Assembly (NCBI RefSeq): GCF_030272615.1 | Contig: NC_081414.1 | Coordinates: 311,306,664 to 311,370,663, forward strand | Reading direction: 5' to 3' | From: Cryptomeria japonica | Lineage: Eukaryota > Streptophyta > Pinopsida > Cupressales > Cupressaceae | Length of the DNA stretch: 64,000 bases | Shown here: piece after piece, positions 1-11,998 of the stretch | How the letters are laid out: every line of letters starts with the position of its first letter | Numbering within the stretch: position 1 is the first letter of the stretch | Program-made: the position numbers and the translations under genes | The notes under the pieces: generated by a model | Told to the model about the DNA's origin: nothing | Database searches by the model: none | The model's input: only the letters and a program-made list of their open reading frames with translations

Positions 1-2440
1 GTGCATTGCTGCCAGAACTGATTTAACCAAGGTTGCCCTGCCTGCCGAGGACAACCATTTCCCTTTCCAAGTGTTAATTTTCATCTTTATTTTTTCCACC
101 ATGTGGTCCCATGACTTAGATGTCATGTTTCCCTTATCCAGAGGGATGCCTAAATATTTGCAAGGGAGGAGACCAGGCTTGATCTCCAAGACCCTGCATA
201 TCTCTTCCTCGGATGTGGATTCTATGTTAAACATGAACACGACTGACTTCTCCAAGTTGACCTCTTGACCTGAGGCTTCCATATAGGATTTGAGGATACC
301 TTGGAAGGCCCTTTCTTCCCTAATGTCGCCTTGCCCAAAAAGCATTATATCATCAACAAATTGCTAGTGGGTAATGGGAGTTAGACCACTGGTAATGGGT
401 AAACCTATGATTCCCCCCTCTACCCTAGCCTTTGAGATAGACCTACCAAGAGCCTCTGCCATTATGATGAAGAGGAAAGGAGACATAGGGTCTCCCTACC
501 TAAGGCCCCTAGAGCTAATAAAAAAACCTTTAGGAGTGCCATTGACCATGACAGAGAATTTGGGGGTGGATATGCATTCAAAAATAATGTTGATCCAAGA
601 TTTGGTAAAGCCAAATGCTTCCAAACATTTGCATAAAAATCTCCAATCTACTTTGTCGTAAGCTTTACTAATATCTAATTTGACCAGCATTCTTGGTGCT
701 CCATTAAGCTGGACCGAATGAATAGCTTCCTGAGCTATGATTACCCCGTCATAGATTGATCTATCAGGCACAAAGCCTGTTTGTTCTTCGCTAATGATGA
801 TAGGGAGAAGTTTTTGAAGTCTAGTTGCTAGAGTTTTGGTAAGTAGTTTATAAAGGGTATTACACAGGGCTATGGGCCTATATTCATTAAAGCTATCAGG
901 TTTCTCTTTTTTCGGAATTAGAACTAAGGTAGGTATTGTTGATCTCCTTTAGTATCTTACCTGAGTTTCTAACACCTTCTAAGGCCTCCGTTATCTCCAA
1001 ACCCATAAATCACCAGCATTTTTGGAAGAAACTAGTTGGGAAGCCATTTGGGCCCGAAGCCTTATCTGGATTCATTTTCATGAGGGCAAATTTGACCTCC
1101 TCCTCTGTAAACTTCTCAAGCAGACAACTATTATGTTATGCATCAATGAGTTTTGGAATATTTCTAATTATATTATGTTGGCCTCTAAGGTTTGAACCAA
1201 CAGTACTGTTAAGGATGCCTTCAAAAAACCTTACTGCCTTCGTTGCCACCTCTAACGGGTCTTCCAGATTTACTCCTTGGTGGTTCTTAATGTTAGAGAT
1301 TCGGTTTACCCATCTTCTCTACTTGGTGTTGTTATAAAAGAATTTTGTGTTGCGATCACCATCTTTCAACCATGTTTCCCTAGATTTTTGTTTCCAGAAG
1401 ATTTCTTCTTTAGCTAGAATCTTTTCATACTCAGTTAGTAAAAAAATTTCCTTTAAGAAGAGAGGTTCATCCATCCCTCGATCCAAAACTTCCCTATTAA
1501 CATCCTTGAGGTCCTTTTCTACTAATAGTTCCTTATCAAAGATGTTACCGAAGTGCTCTCCATTCCACTCTAGGAGCTTCCTCTTAATTACCTTCAAATT
1601 GTTTGCAACAATATACATCTTTGAGCCTGAGAATAATGATTCACTCTACCATTGTTCAATCAGGTTGATGATGTTATCATCCTCATACCACATGTTCTCA
1701 AATTTGAACGGGCAGTTTCTTGGTCCTTGATTTGCCATAATGTTAAGTTGGAGTGGATAATGGTTAGAACCAGATAAATGTAGGATCTCTGCTTCCATAG
1801 TGTAACTAAAATTCATAATCCCCCCATGGATAAAAAACCTATCAAGCTTTTCAGCAATATTGCTAAAGCCTTTCTTCCTGTTGTTCCAAGTAAAGGTGTT
1901 CTCTGTTGTCTGGATTTCCAACAGAGAATTCTGATTGATCCAATTATTGAAGTCCAATGCCGCAGTAGGTAGCTTGTTACTACCTCCTCTCTTTTTTTTT
2001 GCCTTAGTGATGGCATTGAAATCTCCTCCAATAGTACACACCTCATTCAAATTGTCTCTTAGGAAAGACTCAAGTTCCAACTAGACTTGAGCTTTATCCC
2101 TGTTCTGTATAGGACCATATACATTGATCAGGTTAAATCTTAACTTATTATTATAGAAGTTTACCTTCCCACCTATCCAATTTTGTTTTATCTCTAATGG
2201 TGTAAAAGAGGAATATCTAGGATCCCAGATGATTGCTAAGCCTCCTGAAGCCCCCTGAGCTGAGGAATACTTCAGTTTTCTAAAACCTAATTTCTTTTCA
2301 AAGAGGTCTATCTCAGTTGAGTTCATTTTAGTTTCTTGGATTAGAATTATGTTTGGTTTTGATTTAGATATAAAACGTTTTATGATACGCTACTTGTTAG
2401 GGGCATTCATGCCCCTAACATTCCATGATAAGAGTTTCAT
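1..2440 (-). pseudogene. LINE ORF2: APE endonuclease-reverse transcriptase, partial
   Basis: The ORF starts at the ATG at 2440 with MKLLSWNVRGMNAPNK, the classic N-terminus of a plant LINE apurinic endonuclease. Further endonuclease signatures are QETK, the INVYGP block and GGDFNAI (about 2025). The linker has WLKDGDRNTKFF (about 1350). RT motifs follow: KASGPNGFP, the EYRPIALCN block, FVPDRSI (about 770), LDISKAYDKVDW (about 680), GDPMSP (about 485) and the catalytic FVDD at 349-360, with Val in place of the more usual Ala. KYLGIPL sits near 150. In-frame stops include 2390-2392, 2081-2083, 493-495 (in R-stop-GDP, where Q is expected) and 364-366, just before FVDD. The frame otherwise reads through almost continuously, so the inactivation is by point mutation. 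Confidence 0.88.
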
Positions 2441-4127
2441 GGCTCAGTGGGGAGGAACTTCCCCTCCCCTGCATTAAATAGTGATGATATTTTGGGTTGG
2501 CCCATAGCTTCCCCATCTTTGGCTCTTAATTCAGCAAGGGATCTCCTCCCTCTCCTTTTAATGCGCTTGGCTCAGTCAGGAGATTCTTTGCTCTCCTGTG
2601 TATTATGGATGCCTAGAATGTTTGGGTTCTCATTTTCCAAATTATCTAGGTCAATGAATAATTATTTTGTTTCCATATTAACTCTGGTTCGTTCCAATAA
2701 GTTTTTCACATACAGCTCCCTTTGCTTATCCAATTCTTCAGAGTCACAAACCTCATCAACAAACTGTTCCATTAAGTCATTAACTACTTCTTCCCCAATA
2801 AAGTTAGCAATAATGTTGACTTCCCTTTCTACTTGTTCTTTCTTTGCCGCTTCTGCCACCACTGGTTCACTATTCTGGGATGGACTATATTCCTTTGCTA
2901 CCCCACTTTTCTCAATATCCTTATCTTGTGTTGTCATTTGTTCATACTCGAATCCTTTATCCTGAACAGGGGGACACAAATCCTTCACTAGTGGTTGCTT
3001 TGAAGGGACTAATTTTACTTCTATTGAAAACCCCAGGGGAATCAAACAATCATCCTGTCCCTTGTTGATGATAAATTCTCCTTCTTCAATATCCTCAACA
3101 TCCTTAGTTTCCTCAATATGCCTAGATGGCAAAGGGATTTCCTCAACCACAAAACCCCCCTTTCTAGATTAAAACTAATGTCAACCCCAAGAATCCTACT
3201 GGATCTCAAATGAGAAGGAGGCAGAACTGGAGTTGATGCAGGGTCTAGATCGAGAATCCCTTTGAATAATTTAGGATAGACAAGGAAGGATGATACCCCT
3301 AATTTAATCTCAATAGGTTTTAAGTTTTTAACACTAATGTCCATATTAATTATCATCACATAGCTTGCATACTTCCTATATTTATCACTAAGTTATACAA
3401 ATTTGCCAATGTGATTACCAATTTTTCTAATAATTTCAATATCCATTAATTCAACTGGGAGGTTAGGTATTAATACCGGTCTATCTATCTTTGGAGATTG
3501 CATCTTATTAGGGTTAAAATCCAGAATCCAATCTAAAAAACAAAAATCACAACTTTTGAAAGTCGGAGATTTACCTGTTAAGAGTTCCTTCTTGTGTCTT
3601 GAATTACCATAATCAATATACAGAAAACCTTTGGACAGGATAGCTATACTTACTATCCAATTGAAGAATGACATAAACTAATCTGCAATAGCCTCTGATG
3701 AGATTCCAAGACCCTGCCATCTCGCAAAAACTCAGAAGGCCTTTCAAGATTGTTGAATTCGCTTAACCAGATTCTCATTAATCTCTAAAACATTGACCAG
3801 GTCTATGTTAGGATCCTTGTTTGAACCCGAACCCGCCATTAAGGGTTTAGAAGGCAACTGGGTTGTCTTACCCTTGCTAAAAGAAGCTTTAGGTTTAGAT
3901 TGAGGTTGAGCCGGCCTTCTAGGTTTATTAATTTTGCTTTTATTATTATATTCTAAAAAAAGGGTAGCCCAAGGATTTGGTTTTAAATAACCTTCCTCAA
4001 GATGTTGTAGTTGATTGAACTTATTGAAAGTGATCAACCTAGAATTGTCATGGCCGCAATCCCTGCCAATCGCGACCCTTGGAGGGTTTATCATGGCTGC
4101 CCTGCGAGCTCTCCTAGGTTTCACCAC
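2437..4127 (-). pseudogene. LINE ORF1, DUF4283-type RNA-binding/gag-like protein
   Basis: The fragments give a basic N-terminus (about 4127-3744), then a DUF4283-like region (3674-3393) with GFLYIDYGNS, CFLDWILDFNPNKM, the PNLPVELMD block and IGNHIGKFV. An acidic C-terminal part follows (3150-2437). DUF4283 is the usual ORF1 domain of plant L1 elements and is presumed to bind element RNA. There is a frameshift near 3160 and in-frame stops at about 2662 and in the last 70 codons. The final codons end at a TGA (2439-2437) that overlaps the ORF2 ATG as ATGA. The true start may lie a little upstream of 4127. Confidence 0.75.
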
Positions 4128-4335
4128 TTGCCATTTCGTCTGCTCCTGAGGCAGGGGAGACCTAATCCCCGGGTTACCATAACCAAGCGCATATTTAGTT
4201 CGCTCAAAAAACCATTGTTGGTGGAGAAGATCTAGTGATTTCCTCAGAGGAAATCAGGATGAAAAATTTGCTCAATGCGTTCTCTGCCTTTTTCACACAT
4301 TTTCGCTATAAACATTTAATTCAATTTCACTCTTT

Positions 4336-4412
4336 CTATTAATACAAGAATAATTATTAAATAAATATAAAATATTTATTTAATTGCTCATAGCCATTTT
4401 TATGTGTATACA
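4336..4412 (-). repeat. 3' LTR remnant of the Tat element
   Basis: About 75 bp match 20685-20759 closely, including the block around ATTGCTCATAGCC and the terminal GTGTATACA. Similarity to the other LTR stops exactly at the CA at 4411-4412, after which the polypurine tract follows. The rest of this LTR was displaced by the LINE insertion and must lie left of the window. Confidence 0.85.
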
Positions 4413-4427
4413 TTTTGCCCCTCTTTG
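4413..4427 (-). promoter_or_regulatory. Polypurine tract of the Tat element
   Basis: On the minus strand this reads CAAAGAGGGGCAAAA and runs directly into the LTR start TGTATACAC. This is the expected site and composition for priming plus-strand DNA synthesis. Confidence 0.85.
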
Positions 4428-5629
4428 AAATGATGTCGAGTCAACATTGTTTCAAAGATTAAATCAAGTCTTGATAGTGCGTCTGATGGAGATTAAAAAT
4501 CCTGATTGTGTGCCCCCTCAGGAGATTGATCATGAAATTGTTGAAAAATCTAGATAAGCGATTGATCTCACGATAATTGAAAAGGTCCTTCAATTAAATT
4601 CATTTGTGAAAAATAAATAAAATTGCCCCATTTTAATAGTATTAATTACCCTTTCCAAATGGTAAATATAAAATTAACCAAAGGTAATTTTAATTTCATT
4701 TGCATCCTTGTCAGCTTTTGAAGAGAATTGTCTTTAGTGAGGTGGCAAAATGGTGATCATGTTCAAGAACCATCGATTTGAGCGTGTTTGACAATATCAA
4801 CAACCTCTTGACTATGGTTATCTGGTATGTACCTTATCCTAAGCTGTTTTGAATCTTGTCGTGCAATTTTCCATGTTTTTCGACGCGTGTGAGGCTATTT
4901 TGAATTTTTTCGATGTTTGGCTTATTGATTTAATGCTTTTGATTTGCATGTTAGCACTTTTGCATTAGATGTTAACGCTTTTGATTGTTTTAGCGCATTC
5001 GTTTGTTTTGTTCACGTCTTTGTGATTTATGTTAGCGCTTTTGTTAAGTCAGCGCTTATGCTTTGAGTGTTTGCGCATATGTTAAAAAGGGTAGCACATA
5101 TGACTATTTCATGCTTTTGTTCCAAGGGTTAGCGCTTTTGTGAAAAAGGTTCACGCATATGTGTGTTTCAGCACCTGTGTTCAATAGAATAACGCTTTTG
5201 ATAAAAAAAGATAGTCGCTTTTGTTTCAAATGAATTTGTTTGATGATGTTCATGTTAAATTTCATTTTGATGATGTGATTGATGTGCAATTGTGATTCAT
5301 AGGTTTTCGATTGATGTCTTGATTGATAGAAATTTGATAATGTTGATTGATAGGATAAATGATTGATTGGTTTGATAAATTGATATATTAGCTCTAAGAA
5401 ATTGATGCAGTTTCTCATGAAGAGCATTGCAGAGTTTGATTGAACTCATTTGATTGATAGAAAACCATGATTGATAGGTTTAGATTGATTTGATACCCTG
5501 ATTTGCTTCATTTGAAAAGATGTACCAATTGTTGATGTGATAGATTAATGAACTCTTTGATTTGATAGATAGATGATTGATGATTGATAAAGATAAAATT
5601 CTCTTGTTAAATAGGAGAAACTTGATGTT
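4428..5629. other. Non-coding 3' region of the Tat element
   Basis: No protein-coding signal is seen. The stretch holds the GCGCTTTTG array (4930-5227), then about 370 bp of TTGAT/GATTGATAG-rich low-complexity sequence (5228-5600). It lies directly upstream of the antisense plant-mobile-domain ORF and may contain that ORF's promoter and leader. Confidence 0.6.
4930..5227 (+). repeat. Degenerate tandem array of TTAGCGCTTTTG-like units
   Basis: Roughly 15 variants of the motif (for example at 5031-5043 and 5129-5140) recur every 18-25 bp, with changes such as TTAGCACTTTTG, GCGCATATG and TAACGCTTTTG. In plus-strand orientation the motif points toward the antisense ORF at 5630. A matching array in the opposite orientation lies at 19290-19590, in the gag leader. 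Confidence 0.75.
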
Positions 5630-7680
5630 CTCCAGTGTCGAGAGAAATTCCCGGCTATGCGCCACTTAGTGCCAAAACTTACACATGCTAAGATTAGACA
5701 CATAGATGCATGCGAATTATGCCACTTGTTATATATGCCTGATATTACCCATAATAGGGGATTGTTGACTGCCTTAGCAGAGAGATGACATAGCGAGCAT
5801 AACACTTTCCATCTGCCCATTGGTGAGATTAGTGTGACGCTCGAGGATGTGTACAGGATTCTTCACATCCCTGTGACTGGTGAGTTAGTCCAGTATGATT
5901 TTCAGGATCATGGAGGGACAGAGGCTTGCAGAGCCGTGTTTGGTGATGAGAGCATTTCTAGAGGAGAGATCCCATGGGAGGATATGATCATGTATTATGA
6001 AACTCTCCATGTGATTCCTGCAAGTTTAATTGGCGGATTTATCTGTTCAGACATGAGATCTTGAGGTTTTGTTGTTGGTTGGGGTGATATTATTTAGAGC
6101 ATGATGCAACATCGGACTCGATATGCATGGGGTGTTTGTATGCTTGCTCATTTGTATCATGATCTGCATCAAGTTGTTTTCATTGAGAGTGCTAGTCTGT
6201 CGACAGGATGCACACTATTATAGATCTGGTGTTGGGAGCACATTGCTATTACTTGACCTATTCATCATAGAGTTCGTGGTGAGAGGTAGCCATATGTCTA
6301 TTTATATGTAGGTATCCTTACTCAGCATAAGTTGGGTAAGATAGAGTATTGGCGTTGGGTTTTGGATTTATTGGACCTTATATCAATTGTGAGCCATGGA
6401 TGGATGATGCACAAACATTACCATATATTATGCAAAGTAGACATCTCATTGGTCAGACTCCATACATCATTGAGCGGCAGCTGATTAGTCGCATTTTGAG
6501 ACAGTTTGGTATCATTTAGCACATACCTACTAGTGTCATGATATATGCACGATGGTACAAGGATAGGCAAGATTGGGGACCGTCTTTGTCTTTTGAGATA
6601 GCACACGCAGAGTTTATGGCTACTCCAAGGGTAGCTTATGATTCGAGAGTGCACATTCTAGATCCTGGGGTGACTGCAGATTATGCTCAGTACATGCTTG
6701 CACACCCATTTCCTCGTATTACTAATCCAATAGATCCTCCTCCCAGCTCAGGAGATGAGGAGGATGATTCAGATGATCCCATCATTAGGAGATGGAGATG
6801 GGAGCTTAGAGCTACTCAGGAGGCTGGAGGTGATGGAGATGAGGGAGGAGATGGAGGCAGAGGCGGTAGGAGACCCAAATGGAGAGGAGGTCGATTAAGA
6901 GTCCGTGGAGGACCTTTTGGAGCGGTTGGAAGGATTGGGAGACCACTTCCCATGGGTGGGAGAGATGCGGAATGGATTGGGAGGGATATTGGCAGGGCAG
7001 GTATAAGATCAGTGAGAAGGTTACCCTCTATAGGAGGATGTAGGATTACTAGACTGGATAGGGGTTGCGGGAGAGGCATTGATTTTGGTCAGATTCAGCC
7101 GAACCCTAGGGTTATTGCAGCTCATGGTGGAGAGGATGAGGATCTAGAGGATCATGTTCCACTTATTATACGATGGGTTCTTAGAGCTACTCGTGCTGAG
7201 ATTCCAGTAGGTGGACAGGGAGGTGGAGATGAGGAGATTGAGGGTCATGTTCCTTAGCAGGATGTGCCAGAGCAGGAGACCTTGGAGGGTCTTAGAGAAC
7301 AGATAGAGAAGCTTAGAGCAAAGGTACATACACTCATGACTGAGAGAGACAAGGCTTTTAGGAGATAGCAAGATACTCAAGGTCTCCTTGATCATATTCA
7401 ACAGGTTGGATCAGGCACTTTCTCAGCTGATACTGTTAGAGCACTATTTCGGGATGGGAAGGAGACATCACACTAGCGACGATTATATGAGGATTTAGTT
7501 ACAGAGAGCCAGACAACAAGTAGCTATCATACCACTTCTTGATGGATACTAGTAGCGGTGAAGTCATGGGACCTCCTCAGAGGAGTGGTGATCGTGTGAG
7601 ATGGGCATCTAGAGGATCTTCTTGCCCACAGCCACAAAGATGGAAAAATTCGGGTGGTAGTGGCATAGGACAACCTTGAA
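5630..7680 (+). pseudogene. Plant mobile domain (PMD) antisense ORF of the Tat element
   Basis: From about 5640 the frame reads through AKIRHIDACELC and RGLLTALAER, then a TGA (5786-5788) where Trp is expected, then NTFHLPIGEISVTLEDVYR. FHLP-GE-x-x-x-TLEDV is the signature of the plant mobile domain (PF10536). Later blocks YAWGVCMLAHLYHDL (about 6130), GCTLL-stop-IWCWEH (about 6210), YWRWVLDLLD and ILRQFGII (about 6500) also fit the family. A Gly/Arg-rich tail follows (6820-7080), then a heptad-like segment (about 7280-7400). Stops at 6061-6063, about 6228, about 6517 and 7255-7257 break it. PMD proteins in Arabidopsis (MAIN/MAIL type) act in silencing and genome stability, and the domain is known from Ty3/gypsy and Mutator elements. 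What it does for the element is not known. Confidence 0.78.
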
Positions 7681-7844
7681 TTGATTTATATTGATGAGGC
7701 ACTTGTATTTTTTATCTTATATCATTGTATACTTGGACTTTTATTGTTTTGTGATGATCTATATGCAGACATGGACTCTTTATGATGATCTTTTATTATG
7801 CATGTTACTCTATATGATGATGATCTATATGCATTGATTGCATG

Positions 7845-8512
7845 GATGATGTTATGATGATCTTTTCTTTTCTTTTATTTTCATGATGATGAAATGCAAA
7901 ATGCAATTGATTTTTTGATGATCATGGATGCAAATTAATGAGTGATTTTATTTCTTTTTAAATGTGAAGGATGATGTAATTGCAGATGATCTACATGAAA
8001 TGTTTTTTATTTTTTATATGTAATGCTTATAATGATTATGAATCTAAGTGCAAAAATTTAACTAAACGATCTCAATGAACTTCAATGATAATGCAAATAA
8101 TAATGATGATATACTACATAATTAATGAAATGCACTTAATGGAATGCAAACTAATGCAATGATTGGATGATGTTATGATGATATTTTCTTTTCTTTTATT
8201 TTCATGATGGTGATGTTCTATATGATGCAATGATGATGAAATGCAAAATGCAATTGATTTTTTGATGATCATGGATGCAAATTAATGAGTGATTTTATTT
8301 CTTTTTAAATGTGAAGGATGATGTAATTGCAAATGATCTACATGAAATGTTTTTTATTTTTTATATGTAATGCTTATAATGATTATGAATCTAAGTGCAA
8401 AAATTCAACTAAACGATCTTAATGAACTTCAATGATAATGCAAATAATAATGATGATATACTACATAATTAATGAAATGCACTTAATGGAATGCAAACTA
8501 ATGCAATGATTG
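7845..8512. repeat. Two-copy tandem duplication, about 320 and 347 bp
   Basis: Copy 1 (about 7845-8165) and copy 2 (about 8166-8512) both run from GATGATGTTATGATGAT to ATGCAATGATTG. They differ at only a few bases, apart from about 27 extra bp in copy 2 near 8210-8236. The near identity suggests the duplication is younger than much of the decay in the element. Confidence 0.85.
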
Positions 8513-9410
8513 AATGCAACTAAATGAAATGGACGATGATTAAAATGATTCTAAAGATGAATGAACCTACAATGATCAAATGCAAATTGTTTTTGTTTGT
8601 CCAAGTATACTCAATCTTTATTTATGACCATTGATCTCTAAATGAAATGATATGCTTATAATGCAACTGACAATGAATGCTTATAATGCAAATGAATAAT
8701 GAGATAATCTAAAAATGATCTAACCAAAAATGATACTGCCATTCTTCATATGCTTGTCTTGTAACAGTGCTTGATTTCATCATTGAGCTTTAAAATGTTG
8801 TAAGAAAATACAAGTAACTTGACATAAAGATTCAAGCTAACCTGAGTATTTCTTATATGGATTTTGATATAGCAAGTTAATATAAGCAGCTTGATATAAT
8901 GAATCAAGTTGACCTGAGTATTTCTTGCAGAATAGACAAGGATTATCCCCTTTCATGCATGACTTAGAACGTCCTCCTTGATCTTTTTCCGATCATATCC
9001 TTAGACAAATACATACCTTAATAAGAGATAAACCACAGACACCAATCAAAGAAAATAATCATGCCCCATCATAGCTTCTCTAGCCATGGACATCCTTGAG
9101 TCACATAGAGTACATGATTAGCAATAAAATCAAGATAGAAACACCGAATCTTGTATGTCATTCACATGTTCTCATGGTCATTAACTGATATAATCATCTT
9201 AATGAATGATTATTGATAATCTGTTATTACTTGCTGGTGGAATATTTGTATCCTGAGTTTCACGATTCAGTTGCTACAAAATGCCTTGATCTTTGTTGCT
9301 TTGTTGCTTGTTATTTGTTTCAAAATCCTAGGTGTTTTTGGTTTTTCTAAGTTTTCCGAATGTTTTGGATTTTTAAAGATTTAAAATATCACCTTAGCAA
9401 AAAGATTTAG

Positions 9411-9427
9411 GATTTTCCCCCCAGTGG
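9411..9427 (-). promoter_or_regulatory. Possible internal polypurine tract
   Basis: On the minus strand this reads CCACTGGGGGGAAAATCC. It lies about 480 bp after the recognisable end of integrase. It could be an ancestral or second polypurine tract, but it has no adjacent LTR and could be chance. Confidence 0.3.
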
Positions 9428-9889
9428 AAACAAAACTTTATTATGGATGTACGAATTGATCAAGATCCAAACCATGGCAGGATAAAATGCAGATTGATTG
9501 ATTTTGATAAAATCTAAGACAGTGACTACGACAAGTATGTCAAAGATTGATAATTGTTGGTAAGCTGCATATTTCCTGCTAATGGTTCAGAGCAATGGAT
9601 GCGAAAGATGAAAAATGGATGAGCTAGGATAGATGGAAGTGGTAGATGTGATAGGATGGAGTGGATAGGTGTGCAAAGCGATCTCATAGATGGAAGAACT
9701 CACTTTAAGATAAGGCCTATTTACCAGGTTTTCACTATCTAAATTTATTGCATTTTTTCCATATTTTGATTTTTTTTCTTCTTTTCTGTTGTTTTATGCT
9801 TTTTAGAGATTTTCTGCTCTTCTGATTTTTACTAATTTCTTCGGGACTTTATTTGCTTTTTATTGATTTTTCCAAGACTTTATATCTCA

Positions 9890-11363
9890 AGCATAGAATT
9901 TCTTAAGATGGATAGAATTGATAGGTTCATCAAACCAATCACCTTCAGGGGTAGATAACTTGTATGCTCCTGAACCATATACTACTACATGCCCCGCTCT
10001 TCTTGCTTGGGCCATAATGAATTATAGTTAGTTCCCCTTCGATCTTGTTGATTTCTCGGATTCTCCCTTAGAACTATATCTCTGATCTAAAAAATGTGTG
10101 GCTTGACTCTGTGATTATATCTTCTTGCCATTCTTTGTTGATATACCTTCAAATGATCTGTTGTATTTTGTCGATATTCCTGAATCAGCTCAAGTTCTTG
10201 AAGCCTAAAGACTCGTTCTTCTTCTTCTGGTATAAGACCTTTCAAGGAAACTCGTAGAGAAGGTATCTCCACTTCTATTGGTAATATGGCTTCTGATACA
10301 TAGACTAAGCAATATGGAGTTGCCCCCGTTGGTGTGTGGATGTTGGTTTGGTATGCCCAAAGAGTGGGATTTAGTTGAATGTGCCAATCTTTTCCAGCTT
10401 TATTGACTATTTTCTTCAATATTTTCAAGATAGTATTGTTTGATGCCTCAGCTTGACCATTTCCTTGTGGATAATATGGAGTAGAAAACCTATGTTGGAT
10501 ATGGAATTGCTCACATAGTTCCTTTACATCTTGATTCTTAAATGGTTGTCCATTATCAGTGATAATAATCATAGGAACCCCATAGTGACAGATTATATAA
10601 TTCAAGATGAATGATGATATTTTTTTCCTGTCACTTTTGTCAAAGGTACTACTTCAATCCATTTAGTGAAATATTCAGTAGCATTCAGAATGAACTTATG
10701 TCCATTAGAGGATGAAGGATTTATCTTACCTACCAAATCAAGACCCCATTGAGAAAATGGCCATGATCCTACCATAGGATACAATTCTTGTGCTGATGCG
10801 TGAATGAGATTCCCATGGATCTGGCATTGTTTGCATTTCTTGGCATATGTGAATGAATCTCTCTCCATAGTAGGCCAATAGTAACCCATACAAAGAAGTT
10901 TCTTAGCCACTGTTAATCCACTTGAGTGTGTGCCACAAATATCTGCGTGAACTTCGTTAAGAATTTTCTCAGATTCTTCTTGTTCAAGACATCTCAATAA
11001 AGTGCTATCTAGACCTCGCCTATATAAGGTATCAACAATAATAGTATAGCGGCATGACTGATGGATAAAATTTCTTCTCTGATTACAGGATAGGTCAGGA
11101 GAAAGGATATTCTCTTTTAAGTATTGATAAGTTTGCCCGTATAAGGATTGACTGGTTCTCAATATATGGCAAATCATGTAGGTATGTTGGGATTGAATGG
11201 TAAGGATTAAGATATCTTCCACCAGGAATTCATAACGATGTTGATTCTTCTGATTCTGCAAGAGAGATGCTATTGTAGCCATTGTATTTGTTGTTTTATT
11301 CTCATTTCTTAGGATCTGAGTGAATGATACTTCTTCAAAGTGTTCTTTAAACTCTTCTACCAA
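9890..11363 (-). pseudogene. Tat pol: integrase
   Basis: The integrase inserts element cDNA into the genome. The HHCC zinc region is visible (VHADICGTH, then CKQCQIHG, about 10990-10810). The catalytic core starts at GLDLVG (first Asp, about 10730). FILNATEYF has Asn and Glu where related integrases usually have Val and Asp. TDNGQPFKN holds the second Asp (about 10555) and QGNGQAEASN the Glu (about 10440). The C-terminal piece RDIVLRENPRNQQDR follows about 10080. The two long pieces are in different frames; the break is at an A7 run near 10622-10628. Stops lie at about 10085 and in the last 150 bp. Confidence 0.88.
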
Positions 11364-11998
11364 CTATTTGTAAGGCATGAGCTTGTCATCCTTATTTTGA
11401 TAATCATCATTTATTTGATTGATGATAAGTTGTGAATCACCATAGAAATGTAATTCCTTGATATTCCATTCAATAGCAATTTTGAGACCAATAGTCAATG
11501 CTTCATATTCTACAGTATTGTTTGTGCATGAAAACCGCAGTCTATATGATTTTGGAATTGTATGTCCCTGAGGTGAGATGAACAAAATTCCTACGCCTGA
11601 TCCATATCGTGTATAAGAACCATCAAAGTACAACTCCCAAAATTTTGTACTTATTGTCAAAATGTCTGCGTCTGGAAATTCAATGTGCAATGGTATGTCA
11701 TCTTGTAAAGGTGCTTCAACTAATTGATCAACAATGACCTGTCCTTTGATAGATTTTTGATCAATATATTCTATATCAAACTCACTTAGTACCATAACCC
11801 ACTTTGCCAGTCTGTCTGTCAAAGTTGACTTGTTCAACAAATACTTTAGTGGATCTATCTTTTCTATCAGTTTCACATAACGAGTTAGCATATAATGTCA
11901 CAGCTTCTGAGTTGCAAATACAACTGCTAGGCATGTATTCTCTATTGATGTTATATTCAATTCATAGCCAACAAGTGTTCTACTAATGTAATACACTG
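11364..11998 (-). pseudogene. Tat pol: end of RT RNase H plus second (archaeal-type) RNase H
   Basis: The piece after about 11998 (YYISRTLVGYE, then a TGA, then HYMLTRYVKLIEKIDPLKYLL) completes the usual gypsy RNase H, ending at SIKGQVIVDQLVEAPL. A second RNase H begins near 11650 with WELYFDGSY (Asp), then NNTVEYEAL (Glu) and FYGDSQLIINQI (Asp), followed by a stop at 11364. Two RNase H domains in series are characteristic of the Tat lineage. The catalytic acids of the second one are all still present. Confidence 0.85.

Larger units (their letters stand above)
1..4335 (-). mobile_element. L1-type LINE retrotransposon, 3' part cut by window edge
   Basis: This is a non-LTR retrotransposon on the minus strand. 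ORF1 (DUF4283-type) lies at about 4127-2437 and ORF2 (endonuclease then RT) at 2440-1. The zinc-finger/RNase H end and poly(A) tail lie outside the window. Its 5' end falls between about 4240 and 4336. Sequence to the right of 4336 matches the LTR of the Tat element, so the LINE inserted into that LTR and is the younger of the two. Many in-frame stops show that it is dead. Its target-site duplication cannot be checked because the 3' end is missing. Confidence 0.88.
7681..9889. other. Non-coding region between antisense ORF and integrase
   Basis: AT-rich and rich in GATGAT/AATGCAA words, with no coding signal on either strand. It contains the tandem duplication at 7845-8512 and a G6A4 polypurine run (minus strand) at 9411-9427. 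The end of the antisense ORF and the end of the pol ORF converge on this interval. Confidence 0.6.
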
